Positions 42,164-49,547 of a DNA stretch of 64,000 nucleotides are shown here, piece after piece; the first letter of the stretch is position 1, and each line of letters starts with the position of its first letter. The stretch comes from Caulobacter segnis (GTDB lineage Bacteria > Pseudomonadota > Alphaproteobacteria > Caulobacterales > Caulobacteraceae). The DNA lies in the NCBI RefSeq assembly GCF_003243465.1, contig NZ_QFQZ01000002.1, positions 62,001-126,000 of the forward strand, given 5' to 3'. The notes under the pieces were generated by a model, which saw nothing but the letters and a program-made list of their open reading frames with translations, had not been told where the DNA came from and made no database searches. Both the position numbers and the translations under genes were made by a program.

Positions 42164-42392
42164 CATCGGCTTGATCCTGCGCCGCGTCGTTCAAGGGGCG
42201 CGGCGCCTCGGCCGTTCGGCCGGCCACGAAACTGTAGAATTCCCGCGCCAGCTCGACGCAGTCCGCCCGCCGCGATCCCACCGCGAGACGCAGGCACTCC
42301 AGGCGAACCAGGCGAAGATCTGTCGCCCCGCCGGCCTCATCGAGGAGCGCTTTGATCCGTTCTTCCTGCTCGGGCGTGAAGGCGTCGGTCAT
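42156..42392 (-). CDS. Hypothetical protein, 78 aa
   Basis: Helical acidic protein (FTPEQEERIKALLDEAGGATDLRLVRLECLRLAVGS). Its start overlaps the stop of the Cro-like gene by 4 nt, so it is the second gene of that operon. No family recognised. Confidence 0.55.
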   Translation of the reverse strand: MTDAFTPEQEERIKALLDEAGGATDLRLVRLECLRLAVGSRRADCVELAREFYSFVAGRTAEAPRPLNDAAQDQADVR

Positions 42393-42661
42393 GCGTGGCC
42401 TTGCTCCGCCGAACGGAGCGCTCGCGCGATCGCCCGGTCGGCATACCGTGTGAGCAACTGCGCATCCTCCGGCTCAACCACGGAAGTAGCCAGGATCTCG
42501 CCGTCGGAGACGTCCTCGATCCGCAGGGCCAGCTTCATCGGGCACGCTTCGAGGCCACGCTCAATGCGGCTCCAATGCCCCTTCGACCGCAACCCGAACG
42601 CTGATGCCAGCTGGGTTTGGGTCAGGCGCTGTGATTTTCGATAGGTCGCGAGGTCCGACAT
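42389..42661 (-). CDS. XRE-family Cro-like regulator
   Basis: 90 aa. An XRE helix-turn-helix: LATYRKSQRLTQTQLASAFGLRSKGHWSRIERG. Divergent from the other XRE gene at 42759. Its predicted promoter carries operator O1 directly over the -10 region, so it is controlled by one of the two regulators. The transcript would start a few bases before the ATG. Confidence 0.72.
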   Translation of the reverse strand: MSDLATYRKSQRLTQTQLASAFGLRSKGHWSRIERGLEACPMKLALRIEDVSDGEILATSVVEPEDAQLLTRYADRAIARALRSAEQGHA

Positions 42662-42671
42662 AGTGCTCGGA

Positions 42672-42699
42672 AGTTTGTCTTTTCCAAACTCTACGTCAA
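42672..42699 (-). promoter_or_regulatory. Operator O1 and promoter of the Cro-like gene
   Basis: AGTTTG-N7-CAAACT at 42672-42690 is a perfect 19-bp dyad. On the minus strand TTGACG (42694-42699) stands 3 bp from the operator, the same geometry as at O3. Confidence 0.78.
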
Positions 42700-42758
42700 G
42701 GTGCGGATTTGCGTTTTGCGGGACCGCCGAAGAGATCAATCTCGCCCATACTTGCGGA

Positions 42759-43109
42759 ATGCCAAACCAAGAACCCGATTGGTATCTGCAAGAGTGGATG
42801 AGGCACTTCGGCAAAATTCAAGCCGACCTCACCAAGGAGCTCGGCTGGGACAAGAGCCGCGCCAACTTCATTTTTCACGGGAAGCAGCCCTACAAGCGCG
42901 ACAAAATAAATGAAGTGGCGAGCTGGTTAGGTATTGAACCCTACGAATTGCTGATGCCGCCCTCCAAAGCGCTGGCGATCCGCGAGCTCTACAAGACGGC
43001 CGAGCGAATCGTGCAAGGGCAACCAGCGTTCGCTATTAATCCAGAAGGCGAGCGGTTCCTCCCGACGGCGGCCCCGCCAGCGCGAAAAACGAGACGCACT
43101 GGCACCTGA
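42759..43109 (+). CDS. XRE-family phage repressor candidate
   Basis: 116 aa from ATG 42759. A helix-turn-helix region (GKIQADLTKELGWDKSRANFIFHGKQPYKRDKINEVASWLGIEPYELL) and a basic tail. Placed between operator O1 and operators O2/O3, it is the likely lysogeny repressor. There is no C-terminal peptidase domain, so LexA-type self-cleavage is not expected. An upstream in-frame extension to 42663 would cross O1 and is rejected. Confidence 0.7.
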   Translation: MPNQEPDWYLQEWMRHFGKIQADLTKELGWDKSRANFIFHGKQPYKRDKINEVASWLGIEPYELLMPPSKALAIRELYKTAERIVQGQPAFAINPEGERFLPTAAPPARKTRRTGT

Positions 43110-43164
43110 CATCACCCCGCAGTTCACGTAAAAGGAACTGCGGATCGCCCCCGGCACACTAATC

Positions 43165-43217
43165 AGTTTCGTTTTTCCAAACGACACGCTTGACAGGAAG
43201 TTTGGTTTTGCCAAACT
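43165..43217 (+). promoter_or_regulatory. Operators O2 and O3 with early promoter
   Basis: O2 (43165-43183) is AGTTTC-N7-CAAACG; O3 (43199-43217) is a perfect AGTTTG-N7-CAAACT. TTGACA at 43190-43195 stands 3 bp before O3, and the -10 falls in the CAAACT half. This promoter would drive the GapR-to-integrase operon. Confidence 0.8.
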
Positions 43218-43320
43218 CCACCTGTCCACCCAGGGCGACGCGCGATCTTGCGCCGTTGACGTCCTTCCCCCTTAGCCGCTCAGCGGCCCTGGGCGGACAT
43301 CCTCTAGCAAGGAGTCCGCC

Positions 43321-43590
43321 GTGGCTGACGACTCAATTCCCCATTCCGACGTCCTCAACAGCACCGCCCAGGCCCAGCTGAAGTCGATCATCGAGCGCGT
43401 CGAGCGCCTCGAGGTCGAGAAGGCCGAGACCATGGAGCAGATCAAGGAGGTCTACGCCGAGGCCAAGGGCAACGGCTTCGACGTCAAGGTGCTGAAGAAG
43501 GTCGTCCGCCTGCGCCAGCAGGATCGCGCCAAGCGCCAGGAAGAGGACGCGATCCTCGACCTCTACCTCTCCGCCATCGGTGAACTCTGA
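43321..43590 (+). CDS. GapR paralogue (DUF2312 nucleoid-associated protein)
   Basis: 89 aa with GTG start after AGGAG. Nearly the whole protein matches the DUF2312/GapR pattern: LNSTAQAQLKSIIERVERLE, EIKEVYAEAKGNGFDVKVLKKVV-type core, and QDRAKRQEEDAILDLYLSA. Caulobacter GapR is an 89-aa essential protein that clamps overtwisted DNA and aids replication. Here it is first gene of the repressor-controlled early operon, so it may remodel topology of host or phage DNA on induction. Confidence 0.92.
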   Translation: MADDSIPHSDVLNSTAQAQLKSIIERVERLEVEKAETMEQIKEVYAEAKGNGFDVKVLKKVVRLRQQDRAKRQEEDAILDLYLSAIGEL

Positions 43591-43793
43591 TGTCGGCCGC
43601 GATCAAGCTCTTCCCGCAACGGCGCACGCCGCCGGCGCCCCACAACGACAACGCCCCGGCCTGGCAGGGCTTCAACTACATGCCGCCCGCGCCCGCCGGG
43701 GGCCTGGTCGAGCGAGTCTTCGCCCTGCGCTTCTGGAGCAGCCGGATCCGCGCGGCCGCCGCGGTCCTAGTGGCGCGGAGGATCCTGCGTTGA
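43590..43793 (+). CDS. Hypothetical protein, 67 aa
   Basis: Start overlaps the GapR stop (TGATG). Pro-rich N-terminal half and an Arg/Ala-rich C-terminal helix. No family recognised. Confidence 0.55.
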   Translation: MSAAIKLFPQRRTPPAPHNDNAPAWQGFNYMPPAPAGGLVERVFALRFWSSRIRAAAAVLVARRILR

Positions 43794-43903
43794 TCACCGA
43801 GTTTCGCCCTCGCCGCCCTCGCCGGCCCACGCTCTGGCTCGTCCTGGTCGTCGCCATGCCCGTGGTCTGGCTGGGTCTGGCGATCGCTCTGCGGCGGCTG
43901 TGA
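43790..43903 (+). CDS. Small membrane protein, 37 aa
   Basis: TTG start overlapping the previous stop. Arg/Pro-rich N-terminus then one transmembrane helix (LWLVLVVAMPVVWLGLAIAL). Coupling on both sides supports it. Confidence 0.5.
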   Translation: MITEFRPRRPRRPTLWLVLVVAMPVVWLGLAIALRRL

Positions 43904-44142
43904 TGAATTACCGCCTTCAAGAACTGCGAGGATTGCTGGATCGGCAAGATCGCGAGGGCCTGGCCCTCGTCGCCGTGAAGTCTGGCGTCTCGATCGCCGC
44001 GTACAGCGGGATACGTGAATTGCTTCGCCTGGCCGCTCTCGGCGCCTGGCTTGAGGAGCACGTGAAGCATCAAGCGCCCGTTCCCGTGGTCCGCGGGCTC
44101 TACGACGAGTTCGGCCGGTACTGGCCCAAGGAGACGCCCTAG
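43903..44142 (+). CDS. Hypothetical protein, 79 aa
   Basis: Starts at ATG 43903, overlapping the previous stop. Contains a helix-turn-helix-like segment (ALVAVKSGVSIAAYSGIRELL). Could be a small DNA-binding protein; no family recognised. Confidence 0.55.
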   Translation: MNYRLQELRGLLDRQDREGLALVAVKSGVSIAAYSGIRELLRLAALGAWLEEHVKHQAPVPVVRGLYDEFGRYWPKETP

Positions 44143-44237
44143 TGCGCCGCCCAATCCAAGCCCTCGCCGCGGCGATGATGATCTTCATCGGGTTCGTCAC
44201 CGCCATGGTCATCGCCCTCAAAGGAAGCAGAAGATGA
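44142..44237 (+). CDS. Very small membrane protein, 31 aa
   Basis: GTG start shares 1 nt with the previous stop; the stop overlaps the next ATG by 4 nt. Basic N-terminus and one transmembrane helix (MMIFIGFVTAMVIAL). Tight coupling at both ends is the main evidence. Confidence 0.5.
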   Translation: MRRPIQALAAAMMIFIGFVTAMVIALKGSRR

Positions 44238-44653
44238 GCGACCAGGAAGACCACACGCCCCACTTCATCGACGTGCATGTCGGCGCGCGGATCCGCATGC
44301 GCCGGAAGATGCTCAACGTCTCGCAGCAGAAACTGGCGGACGCCGTCGGCAAGACGTTTCAGCAGATCCAGAAGTACGAGAACGGCGCGAACCGGGTTTC
44401 GTGCTCGGTGCTCTATCTGTTCGCCCGTGAGCTGCATACCGACGTGGGCTTCTTCTTCGATGGCCTGCCCGCCGCCGACCAGGACCTGGACGTCGCGGCC
44501 GAGGTCGACCAGGTCACCCTCATGATGGCCAACAACGGCGGGCCCGAGCTGGCGCGTCTGTACGTCGACCTCGATCCCGCGCAACGCGCCAGCGTGCTGA
44601 ATGTGGTCAAGGCCATCCACGACGCCACGGCCATCACCAGGATCGCCGCCTGA
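44234..44653 (+). CDS. XRE-family regulator, 139 aa
   Basis: Helix-turn-helix VGARIRMRRKMLNVSQQKLADAVGKTFQQIQKYENGANRVS, then a helical C-terminal part. This type is common in alphaproteobacterial chromosomes and phages. As third regulator in the prophage and inside the early operon, it may time later genes. Confidence 0.8.
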   Translation: MSDQEDHTPHFIDVHVGARIRMRRKMLNVSQQKLADAVGKTFQQIQKYENGANRVSCSVLYLFARELHTDVGFFFDGLPAADQDLDVAAEVDQVTLMMANNGGPELARLYVDLDPAQRASVLNVVKAIHDATAITRIAA

Positions 44654-44967
44654 TGGCCGCCGAGACGCCGATCGTCGCCGTCCAGCTGGACCAGCTCGAG
44701 GAGGACGGCCTGGCCCTGGCCGCGCGCCTGATGGAAGAGCGCTGCGGCGGCCCCGTGCCGGTCGTATCCGCCCAGGACTTCACGATCGCCATCGTCAGGG
44801 CCTTCGCCCACGGCCAGGCCGTCGCGATCAATCAGGCGGCCGGCCGCCGGACCTGCAGGGTCTGCGGCTGCTGGGATCTCCACGCCTGCGACGACGGCTG
44901 CGCATGGGCGGGCGCGGACATCTGCACCGCCTGCCACCCCGACACCCCTAGCCCGCGAGATCACTGA
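44653..44967 (+). CDS. Cysteine-rich C-terminal phage protein
   Basis: 104 aa. The C-terminal third carries seven Cys (CRVCGCW, HACDDGCAWAGADICTAC), an arrangement seen in small phage zinc-binding proteins. The N-terminal part is helical. Function unknown. Confidence 0.65.
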   Translation: MAAETPIVAVQLDQLEEDGLALAARLMEERCGGPVPVVSAQDFTIAIVRAFAHGQAVAINQAAGRRTCRVCGCWDLHACDDGCAWAGADICTACHPDTPSPRDH

Positions 44968-44968
44968 G

Positions 44969-45478
44969 ATGACCGCAATCCATGAGCTGAAGTGCTGGCC
45001 CGCCTACTTCGCCGCCGTCCGCGAAGGGCTCAAGACGTTCGAGATCCGCCGCAATGACCGCGACTTCCAAGTCGGTGACCTGATCGTGCTGCGTGAGTAC
45101 AGCCCGGGCACGGACACCTTCAGCGGTCAGACCGAGACGCGTCAGATCACCTATCTGCTGAGCGAGGAGGACCACGGAGGGGTCATCCATGGCTTCGTCG
45201 TCATCGGCTTTGGCCACGTGCCCAAGCTGGGCGATGTGAAGGCGGTCGAGGACCTCACCCCTTCTTCGCTTGCTGAATGGCATCTCGCCGCCGCCTCGAG
45301 CGCCATCCTGAGGGCCGAGAACGCCCTCAAGGTGTCCACCAACTACGAGCACGCATCGATGGCCGTGGCGGCCTCCAGGCACGCCGCCGTGGCGCAAGCT
45401 TCGAAGGACGAGGCCGCATTTCATATCGGGGCCGCCGACATCGTCCGCGCTGTCGCCCCCGGCCTCGAGGCGGCCTGA
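44969..45478 (+). CDS. DUF3850/ASCH-like protein
   Basis: 169 aa. The N-terminal 75 residues (HELKCWPAYFAAVREGLKTFEIRRNDRDFQVGD, LREYSPGTDTFSG, ITYLL) match DUF3850, a PUA/ASCH-like RNA-binding-type fold. The C-terminal 90 residues are an Ala-rich helical addition. Confidence 0.65.
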   Translation: MTAIHELKCWPAYFAAVREGLKTFEIRRNDRDFQVGDLIVLREYSPGTDTFSGQTETRQITYLLSEEDHGGVIHGFVVIGFGHVPKLGDVKAVEDLTPSSLAEWHLAAASSAILRAENALKVSTNYEHASMAVAASRHAAVAQASKDEAAFHIGAADIVRAVAPGLEAA

Positions 45479-45480
45479 GC

Positions 45481-45735
45481 ATGAAGAACAAGCTCGTCGA
45501 CCTAAACAACCACCTGTTCGCCCAGCTCGAGCGCCTCAGCGAAGAGGAGATGGACGCCACCCGGATCGATCTCGAGATCCGCCGAACCGAAGCGATCGTC
45601 GACGTCTCCGAGCAGATCATCCGGACGGCCGGCCTGCAGCTGCGGGCCGCCGAGCTCGTCGCGGAGCACGGCAAGCGCCTGACCGACCACCTGCCGTCCA
45701 ACCTTCCCATGATCGGACCGAGCTATGAGGGGTAA
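45481..45735 (+). CDS. Helical hypothetical protein, 84 aa
   Basis: Coiled-coil-like (HLFAQLERLSEEEMDATRIDLEIRRTEAIVDVSEQI). No family recognised. Overlaps the HNH gene by 11 nt. Confidence 0.6.
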   Translation: MKNKLVDLNNHLFAQLERLSEEEMDATRIDLEIRRTEAIVDVSEQIIRTAGLQLRAAELVAEHGKRLTDHLPSNLPMIGPSYEG

Positions 45736-46387
45736 GCGCATCGTCTACACGCCCGCCGAACTCGCTTGGCTCGAGGCAAACTGCACCCTGCCGTTCGCGG
45801 ACTATCTCGCTGGGTTCCAGCAGGCCTTCACCAGGCCCGACGTGTCGGCCGACAACCTTCACGCCCTTCGAAAGCGCAAGGGTTGGAAGACGGGACGCAG
45901 CGGGCGGTTCGAGAAGGGCGCCATCCCCGCCAACAAGGGAAAGCCCTGCCCTTCTGGCGTCGGCGGCCGCCATCCCAATGCCGTCCGAACCCAGTTCAAG
46001 AAGGGCGACCGCACAGGGCGCGCCGCGCTGCTCTACAAGCCGATCGGCACGGAGCGACGCCACCCCGACGGCTACCTCGAGCGCAAGATCAACGACGATC
46101 TGCCCCTGCAGGCGCGTTGGCGGGCGGTGCACATCATCAACTGGGAGGCGTTGAACGGACCGGTTCCGGCCGGGCACTGCCTCAAGTCGGTCGACGGCGA
46201 CAAGACCAACACCGATCCCAGCAACTGGATGCTGGTCGAGCGCGCCATCATGCCGACCCTGAATGGCGGACCACACAAGAAGCGGCCCGGGTTCGACGAA
46301 GCGCCCGCGGATCTCCGCCCTGCCCTGCTCAACCTCGCGAAGGTGAAGGTCAAGGCGGCTGCCTTGCGCCGGAAGGCCGCGAAATGA
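45725..46387 (+). CDS. HNH endonuclease (phage type)
   Basis: 220 aa. N-terminal helix-turn-helix-like segment, then FEKGAIPANKGKP (a DNA-contact motif typical of this group), ARWRAVHIINWEALNGPVPAGHCLKSVDGDKTNTDPSNWMLV as the HNH core, and a basic tail. Second HNH gene of the prophage, from a different subgroup than the one at 7503. Confidence 0.85.
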   Translation: MRGKRIVYTPAELAWLEANCTLPFADYLAGFQQAFTRPDVSADNLHALRKRKGWKTGRSGRFEKGAIPANKGKPCPSGVGGRHPNAVRTQFKKGDRTGRAALLYKPIGTERRHPDGYLERKINDDLPLQARWRAVHIINWEALNGPVPAGHCLKSVDGDKTNTDPSNWMLVERAIMPTLNGGPHKKRPGFDEAPADLRPALLNLAKVKVKAAALRRKAAK

Positions 46388-46656
46388 CGACGGCGGCGGC
46401 CTCTCCCCATTGCAACGGATTCCTGATCTCGGCGCTCCCGACGCTTCGCGTCTCGAGCGAGGTGGAGATGGCCGCGTTCGACGCGCTTCCGGCCCCGCTG
46501 CGAGCTGTCATCGCCGACTTGCCGGCGAAGATCTCCGCCGTTCCGGTGCTCGCCGCCTGGGAAAACCCGCCGCCAGTACTCGAAAGCCTCGACTGCATTG
46601 AGCGCCTTCAGGCGCTCGCTCTCGCCCTAAAGACCACCGTGGAAGCTGCCCGATGA
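46384..46656 (+). CDS. Hypothetical protein, 90 aa
   Basis: ATGA overlap with the HNH gene and with the next gene. Helical C-terminus (CIERLQALALALKTTVEAAR). No family recognised. Confidence 0.5.
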   Translation: MTTAAASPHCNGFLISALPTLRVSSEVEMAAFDALPAPLRAVIADLPAKISAVPVLAAWENPPPVLESLDCIERLQALALALKTTVEAAR

Positions 46657-46931
46657 TCGGCTCACTCCCCCACTGGCCCGCGATGATGGATCTCGAGCTG
46701 GCCTGCGCCTACACCCAGCTGGGCGAGACCCAGTTCAAGGCCCTGTCGGCGCGCTACAACGTGGCCCCAAGGGATTTGGGCGGGATCCGCGGCGTCCGGT
46801 GGCGTCGGAGCGACCTGGACCGACTCATTGACTCGCTTCCGGCCCGCGGCGAACCCTCCGACCAGGACGCAGCGGTTGACCAGGCGCAGGCGGCCCTGCA
46901 GCGAGTCCGCAAGCGCGCTGCGCGCCGATAG
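46653..46931 (+). CDS. Putative excisionase (MerR-like HTH)
   Basis: 92 aa. DLELACAYTQLGETQFKALSARYN, then VRWRRSDLDRLIDSLPARG: the winged-helix pattern of AlpA/Xis-type proteins, which bend DNA at att sites. It lies 15 nt before the integrase gene, the expected neighbour. Confidence 0.7.
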   Translation: MIGSLPHWPAMMDLELACAYTQLGETQFKALSARYNVAPRDLGGIRGVRWRRSDLDRLIDSLPARGEPSDQDAAVDQAQAALQRVRKRAARR

Positions 46932-46946
46932 CACCAGGTTGTCGTC

Positions 46947-48104
46947 GTGAAGTACGTCAAGAAGGTCCCCGGCCCGAACGGCGAGCTGTACCTTCGCAAG
47001 AAGGGCTTGCCGCTCATCCCGCTCAAAGCCCCCCTTCCCGCCCCCGGCGAAGAGGCCGGTTCCGCGCTCGAGGAAGAGATCAAGGCGCTGATCGCCGGCC
47101 ACACCGCGCCGCGAGCCCGCAAGGGCACGTTGAGCGAGGCGCTGCGCACCTACGAGCTCGAGGACGCCAACTTCCTGAACAACGCCGACTCGACCAAGGC
47201 CCTCTATCGGATCTTCCTGGGCGAGTTCGAGGAAGACATGGGCGCCCTGCCGATCAGCGCCTTTACGCCGGCGTTCATCCTCGAGCTGAGGAACGAATGG
47301 GCCAAGCAAGGCTATCGGGCCGCGAACCTGCGCCTGCAGGTGCTGAAGAACGTCATCAAGCCGGCCCTGATCGCCGACGGCGCTCAGTCCGACCCCTTCA
47401 GTCTGATCGATGGCGTGCGCCGCCCGGCCGACCTGAAGGAACCGCACATCATCTGGCCTGAGATCGAGGTCACCAGGGTGATCGAGGCCGCGATCGAGGA
47501 GCGCCAGTTCGGCCTGGCCCGGGCCGTCGCGATCGCGCGCTATGTCGGCGCGAGGCGCGGCGACCTGGTCAAGATCCCCAAGACCGCGCGCCAGGCCGGC
47601 CACTTCCGCTTCCTGTCGACCAAGAAGAAGATCCCGGTCGATATGCCGGAGGATCCTCTGCTGACGGCCTGGCTGGCGAAGACGCCGGCCGCCCAGCCCA
47701 AGTCCAAGTGGCAGGAGCACGTCGAGCGCAAGAGCGGCGTCATCAAGCTGCCTCCGGCGACCCTGGTCTACAACACGCGCAATCTGCGCTTCACGGAGTC
47801 GGGCCTGGGCCAGGCCCTCGCCGACCTCGTCGGCCGTCTGCACGCCCAGGAGCGCCTGGAGAGCCCCGATTACGACTTCCACGGCCTTCGCCATACGCGA
47901 GGCGTGGAAGCGGCCCTGGCGGGCTGCACGGACGCCCAGGGCGCGGCCCTGATGGGTCACAGCAGCCCGACCAGCTTCGCCCAATACCGCCGCCAGGCCG
48001 ATCGTCTGCGCATGAGCAGAGACGGCCAGGCGCTAATTCTCGCGATGCGGACCCGCGACCTCGGAGACGAGTGGAAAAAGGAGTGGCAAAAAAGTGGAAA
48101 ATGA
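46947..48104 (+). CDS. int: Tyrosine-type phage integrase
   Basis: 385 aa, GTG start. An N-terminal arm-type domain, a SAM-like core-binding domain (SEALRTYELEDANFLNN on), and a catalytic domain with Arg in YVGARRGDLVKIP, HGLRHTRG (HxxR), GHSSP (second His) and the Tyr in FAQYRR. It points toward the right att site 49 bp away. It recombines the 57-bp att core in tRNA-His. Confidence 0.94.
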   Translation: MKYVKKVPGPNGELYLRKKGLPLIPLKAPLPAPGEEAGSALEEEIKALIAGHTAPRARKGTLSEALRTYELEDANFLNNADSTKALYRIFLGEFEEDMGALPISAFTPAFILELRNEWAKQGYRAANLRLQVLKNVIKPALIADGAQSDPFSLIDGVRRPADLKEPHIIWPEIEVTRVIEAAIEERQFGLARAVAIARYVGARRGDLVKIPKTARQAGHFRFLSTKKKIPVDMPEDPLLTAWLAKTPAAQPKSKWQEHVERKSGVIKLPPATLVYNTRNLRFTESGLGQALADLVGRLHAQERLESPDYDFHGLRHTRGVEAALAGCTDAQGAALMGHSSPTSFAQYRRQADRLRMSRDGQALILAMRTRDLGDEWKKEWQKSGK

Positions 48105-48116
48105 TTTCGCCCAACG

Positions 48117-48144
48117 AAAAGGGCCCGGCCAAAAAGCCGAGCCC
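48117..48144 (-). terminator. Phage-supplied terminator for tRNA-His
   Basis: On the minus strand GGGCTCGGC, TTTTTG loop, GCCGGGCCC, then TTTT. It replaces the original tRNA terminator that integration displaced to 4021-4048. Confidence 0.8.
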
Positions 48145-48152
48145 CTTCAGTC

Positions 48153-48209
48153 TCTTGCGATGGTACCAGCTCTCGGGCTCGAACCGAGGACCTCTAGATC
48201 CACAATCTA
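48153..48209. repeat. attR: Right attachment site: 57-bp att core inside tRNA-His
   Basis: Identical to 4054-4110. It supplies the 3' half of the tRNA, from the anticodon loop through CCA, so the tRNA gene stays functional after integration. Confidence 0.95.
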
Positions 48210-48237
48210 GCGCTCTAACCAACTGAGCTAAGCCGGC
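48161..48237 (-). tRNA. tRNA-His (GTG anticodon)
   Basis: 77 nt with encoded CCA. The acceptor stem GCCGGCT pairs with AGCTGGT (two G-U pairs, including G1-U72). The anticodon loop is TTGTGGA. There is no G at -1 opposite C73; residue 73 is A. This matches the alphaproteobacterial tRNA-His type that has lost G-1. Confidence 0.96.
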
Positions 48238-48310
48238 TCATCGCGAGGCGTCGTCTTTAGTCGGATCGGCCCCTGGGATCAAGCGCCGATCCAGATGATT
48301 TAACAGGAAA

Positions 48311-48338
48311 ACGCCCCGGAGCCGAAACTCCGGGGCGT
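48311..48338 (-). terminator. Terminator of the exbB-exbD-tonB operon
   Basis: ACGCCCCGGAG, short loop, CTCCGGGGCGT, followed on the minus strand by TTTCC. Located 28 bp beyond the tonB stop. Confidence 0.85.
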
Positions 48339-48365
48339 CTCCTAGCTTTCGCCTGGATCCAGGTC

Positions 48366-49097
48366 CTATTGCGGGACTTGGAACACCAGCGGGACGGTCA
48401 CCTGGCCACCGTCGACGGGCGCGCCGTCGAGGGTCTTCGGCTTCATCCGGAACAGACGCGACAGCTTGAGCGCGGCGTCGCCGAAGCCCATGTCAGCCGG
48501 CGTCTCGGACACGACCGAGCAGCCTTCAAGCGAACCCTTCGCCGTGACGGTGCACGAGATCGTCGCCTTGCCGCTGACTTCCATCCGCTGAGCGCGGTCG
48601 GGGAAGTAGCGGGCCATGTCGTCCGCGCTGGGCTTACGGGCCCAGTCAGGACGGGTCACGACCGAGGCGCGAGCCGGCGGGTTCGTCGGAACCGGCGGAG
48701 CCTGCGAGATGACCGGCGGAGCGGTCGTCTCAACCCGCTTTTCAACGGGCGGGATCGGCAGCGGCGGCGGCGGCGTCACGTCCGGCGGCGGAGCCACCGG
48801 GGGACGCGGCTGGACCACGGCCGGAGGCGGCGGCGGTTCGTTGGTCGGCGGCGGCGGCGGAGGAGGCGGCGGAGGCGGCGGCGGAGGCGGAGGCAGCTCC
48901 ACAACCGTCGCGTCGTCCGAGTACTCCTGGAACACCGCTTCGAACTTCTGCTTCGCGAGATACAGGAAGAGAAGCCCGTGCAGACCGAGCACCACGATCA
49001 GGGCGAAGCCGAACGGCCCCATGCCCTTCTTGCGGCGCGGACCTTCCGAGGTGAGCGGATCGTAGTGGCGATGCTCGGGCGTTTGTTGTTCAGCCAT
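48366..49097 (-). CDS. tonB: TonB energy transducer
   Basis: 243 aa. One N-terminal transmembrane helix (FGFALIVVLGLHGLLFLYLA), a long Pro-rich spacer (poly-Pro about residues 70-115) and the C-terminal TonB domain (YFPDRAQRMEVSGKATISCTVTAKGSLEGC, then LFRMKP). It couples the ExbBD proton channel to outer-membrane receptors, abundant in Caulobacter. Third gene of the operon, 13 nt after exbD. Confidence 0.93.
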   Translation of the reverse strand: MAEQQTPEHRHYDPLTSEGPRRKKGMGPFGFALIVVLGLHGLLFLYLAKQKFEAVFQEYSDDATVVELPPPPPPPPPPPPPPPPTNEPPPPPAVVQPRPPVAPPPDVTPPPPLPIPPVEKRVETTAPPVISQAPPVPTNPPARASVVTRPDWARKPSADDMARYFPDRAQRMEVSGKATISCTVTAKGSLEGCSVVSETPADMGFGDAALKLSRLFRMKPKTLDGAPVDGGQVTVPLVFQVPQ

Positions 49098-49110
49098 GCA
49101 GCACCCCTAC

Positions 49111-49542
49111 TTAGCTATCATCCCGTCCAACGAGCGCCACGCTGTAGAAGCCGTTATCCTGGAGGGTGTTCATCACCTCCATGAAAGCCCCGTAGCGAAC
49201 CTTTTCGTCGGCCCGGATGAAGATGCGCTCCTTGGTGGGATCGCGACGGCCCATGTTCTGGGTGATATCCAAGCCCAGCTCATCGATGCTGGTCTCGTTA
49301 TCGCCAAGGTAGAGCTGACCCGACTCCTTGATCGTGACGTAAACCGGCTTGGAAGGAGGCGGCGACGACTTAGCCACCGCCGCGGGCAGGTTCACCTCGA
49401 TCGACACGGAGGCGAGCGGAGCCGCCACCATGAAGATGATCAGAAGCACCAGCATAACGTCCACGAAGGGCGTAACGTTGATGTCGCTGTTCTGCTCGAC
49501 GTTGAACCTGTCGCCCCCACCGCCTGAGAGTTTGGCGGCCAT
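49111..49542 (-). CDS. exbD: ExbD proton channel subunit
   Basis: 143 aa. NSDINVTPFVDVMLVLLIIFMV contains the conserved transmembrane Asp (PFVDVMLVLL). The periplasmic part ends with LQDNGFYSVALVGRD. Follows exbB by 5 nt. Confidence 0.95.
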   Translation of the reverse strand: MAAKLSGGGGDRFNVEQNSDINVTPFVDVMLVLLIIFMVAAPLASVSIEVNLPAAVAKSSPPPSKPVYVTIKESGQLYLGDNETSIDELGLDITQNMGRRDPTKERIFIRADEKVRYGAFMEVMNTLQDNGFYSVALVGRDDS

Positions 49543-49547
49543 GGGTG

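Larger units (their letters stand above)
4054..48209. mobile_element. P2-like prophage integrated in tRNA-His
   Basis: Bounded by 57-bp perfect direct repeats in tRNA-His sequence. It contains a full P2-type set (Q, P, O, N, M, L, X, lysis, R, S, J, I, fibres, V, W, FI, FII, E/E', T, U, D, Ogr-like) and a tyrosine integrase beside the right end. No interrupted structural gene was seen, so it is probably inducible. It also carries a ParA/RHH pair, two toxin-antitoxin modules, a GapR paralogue and several cargo cassettes. Confidence 0.95.
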
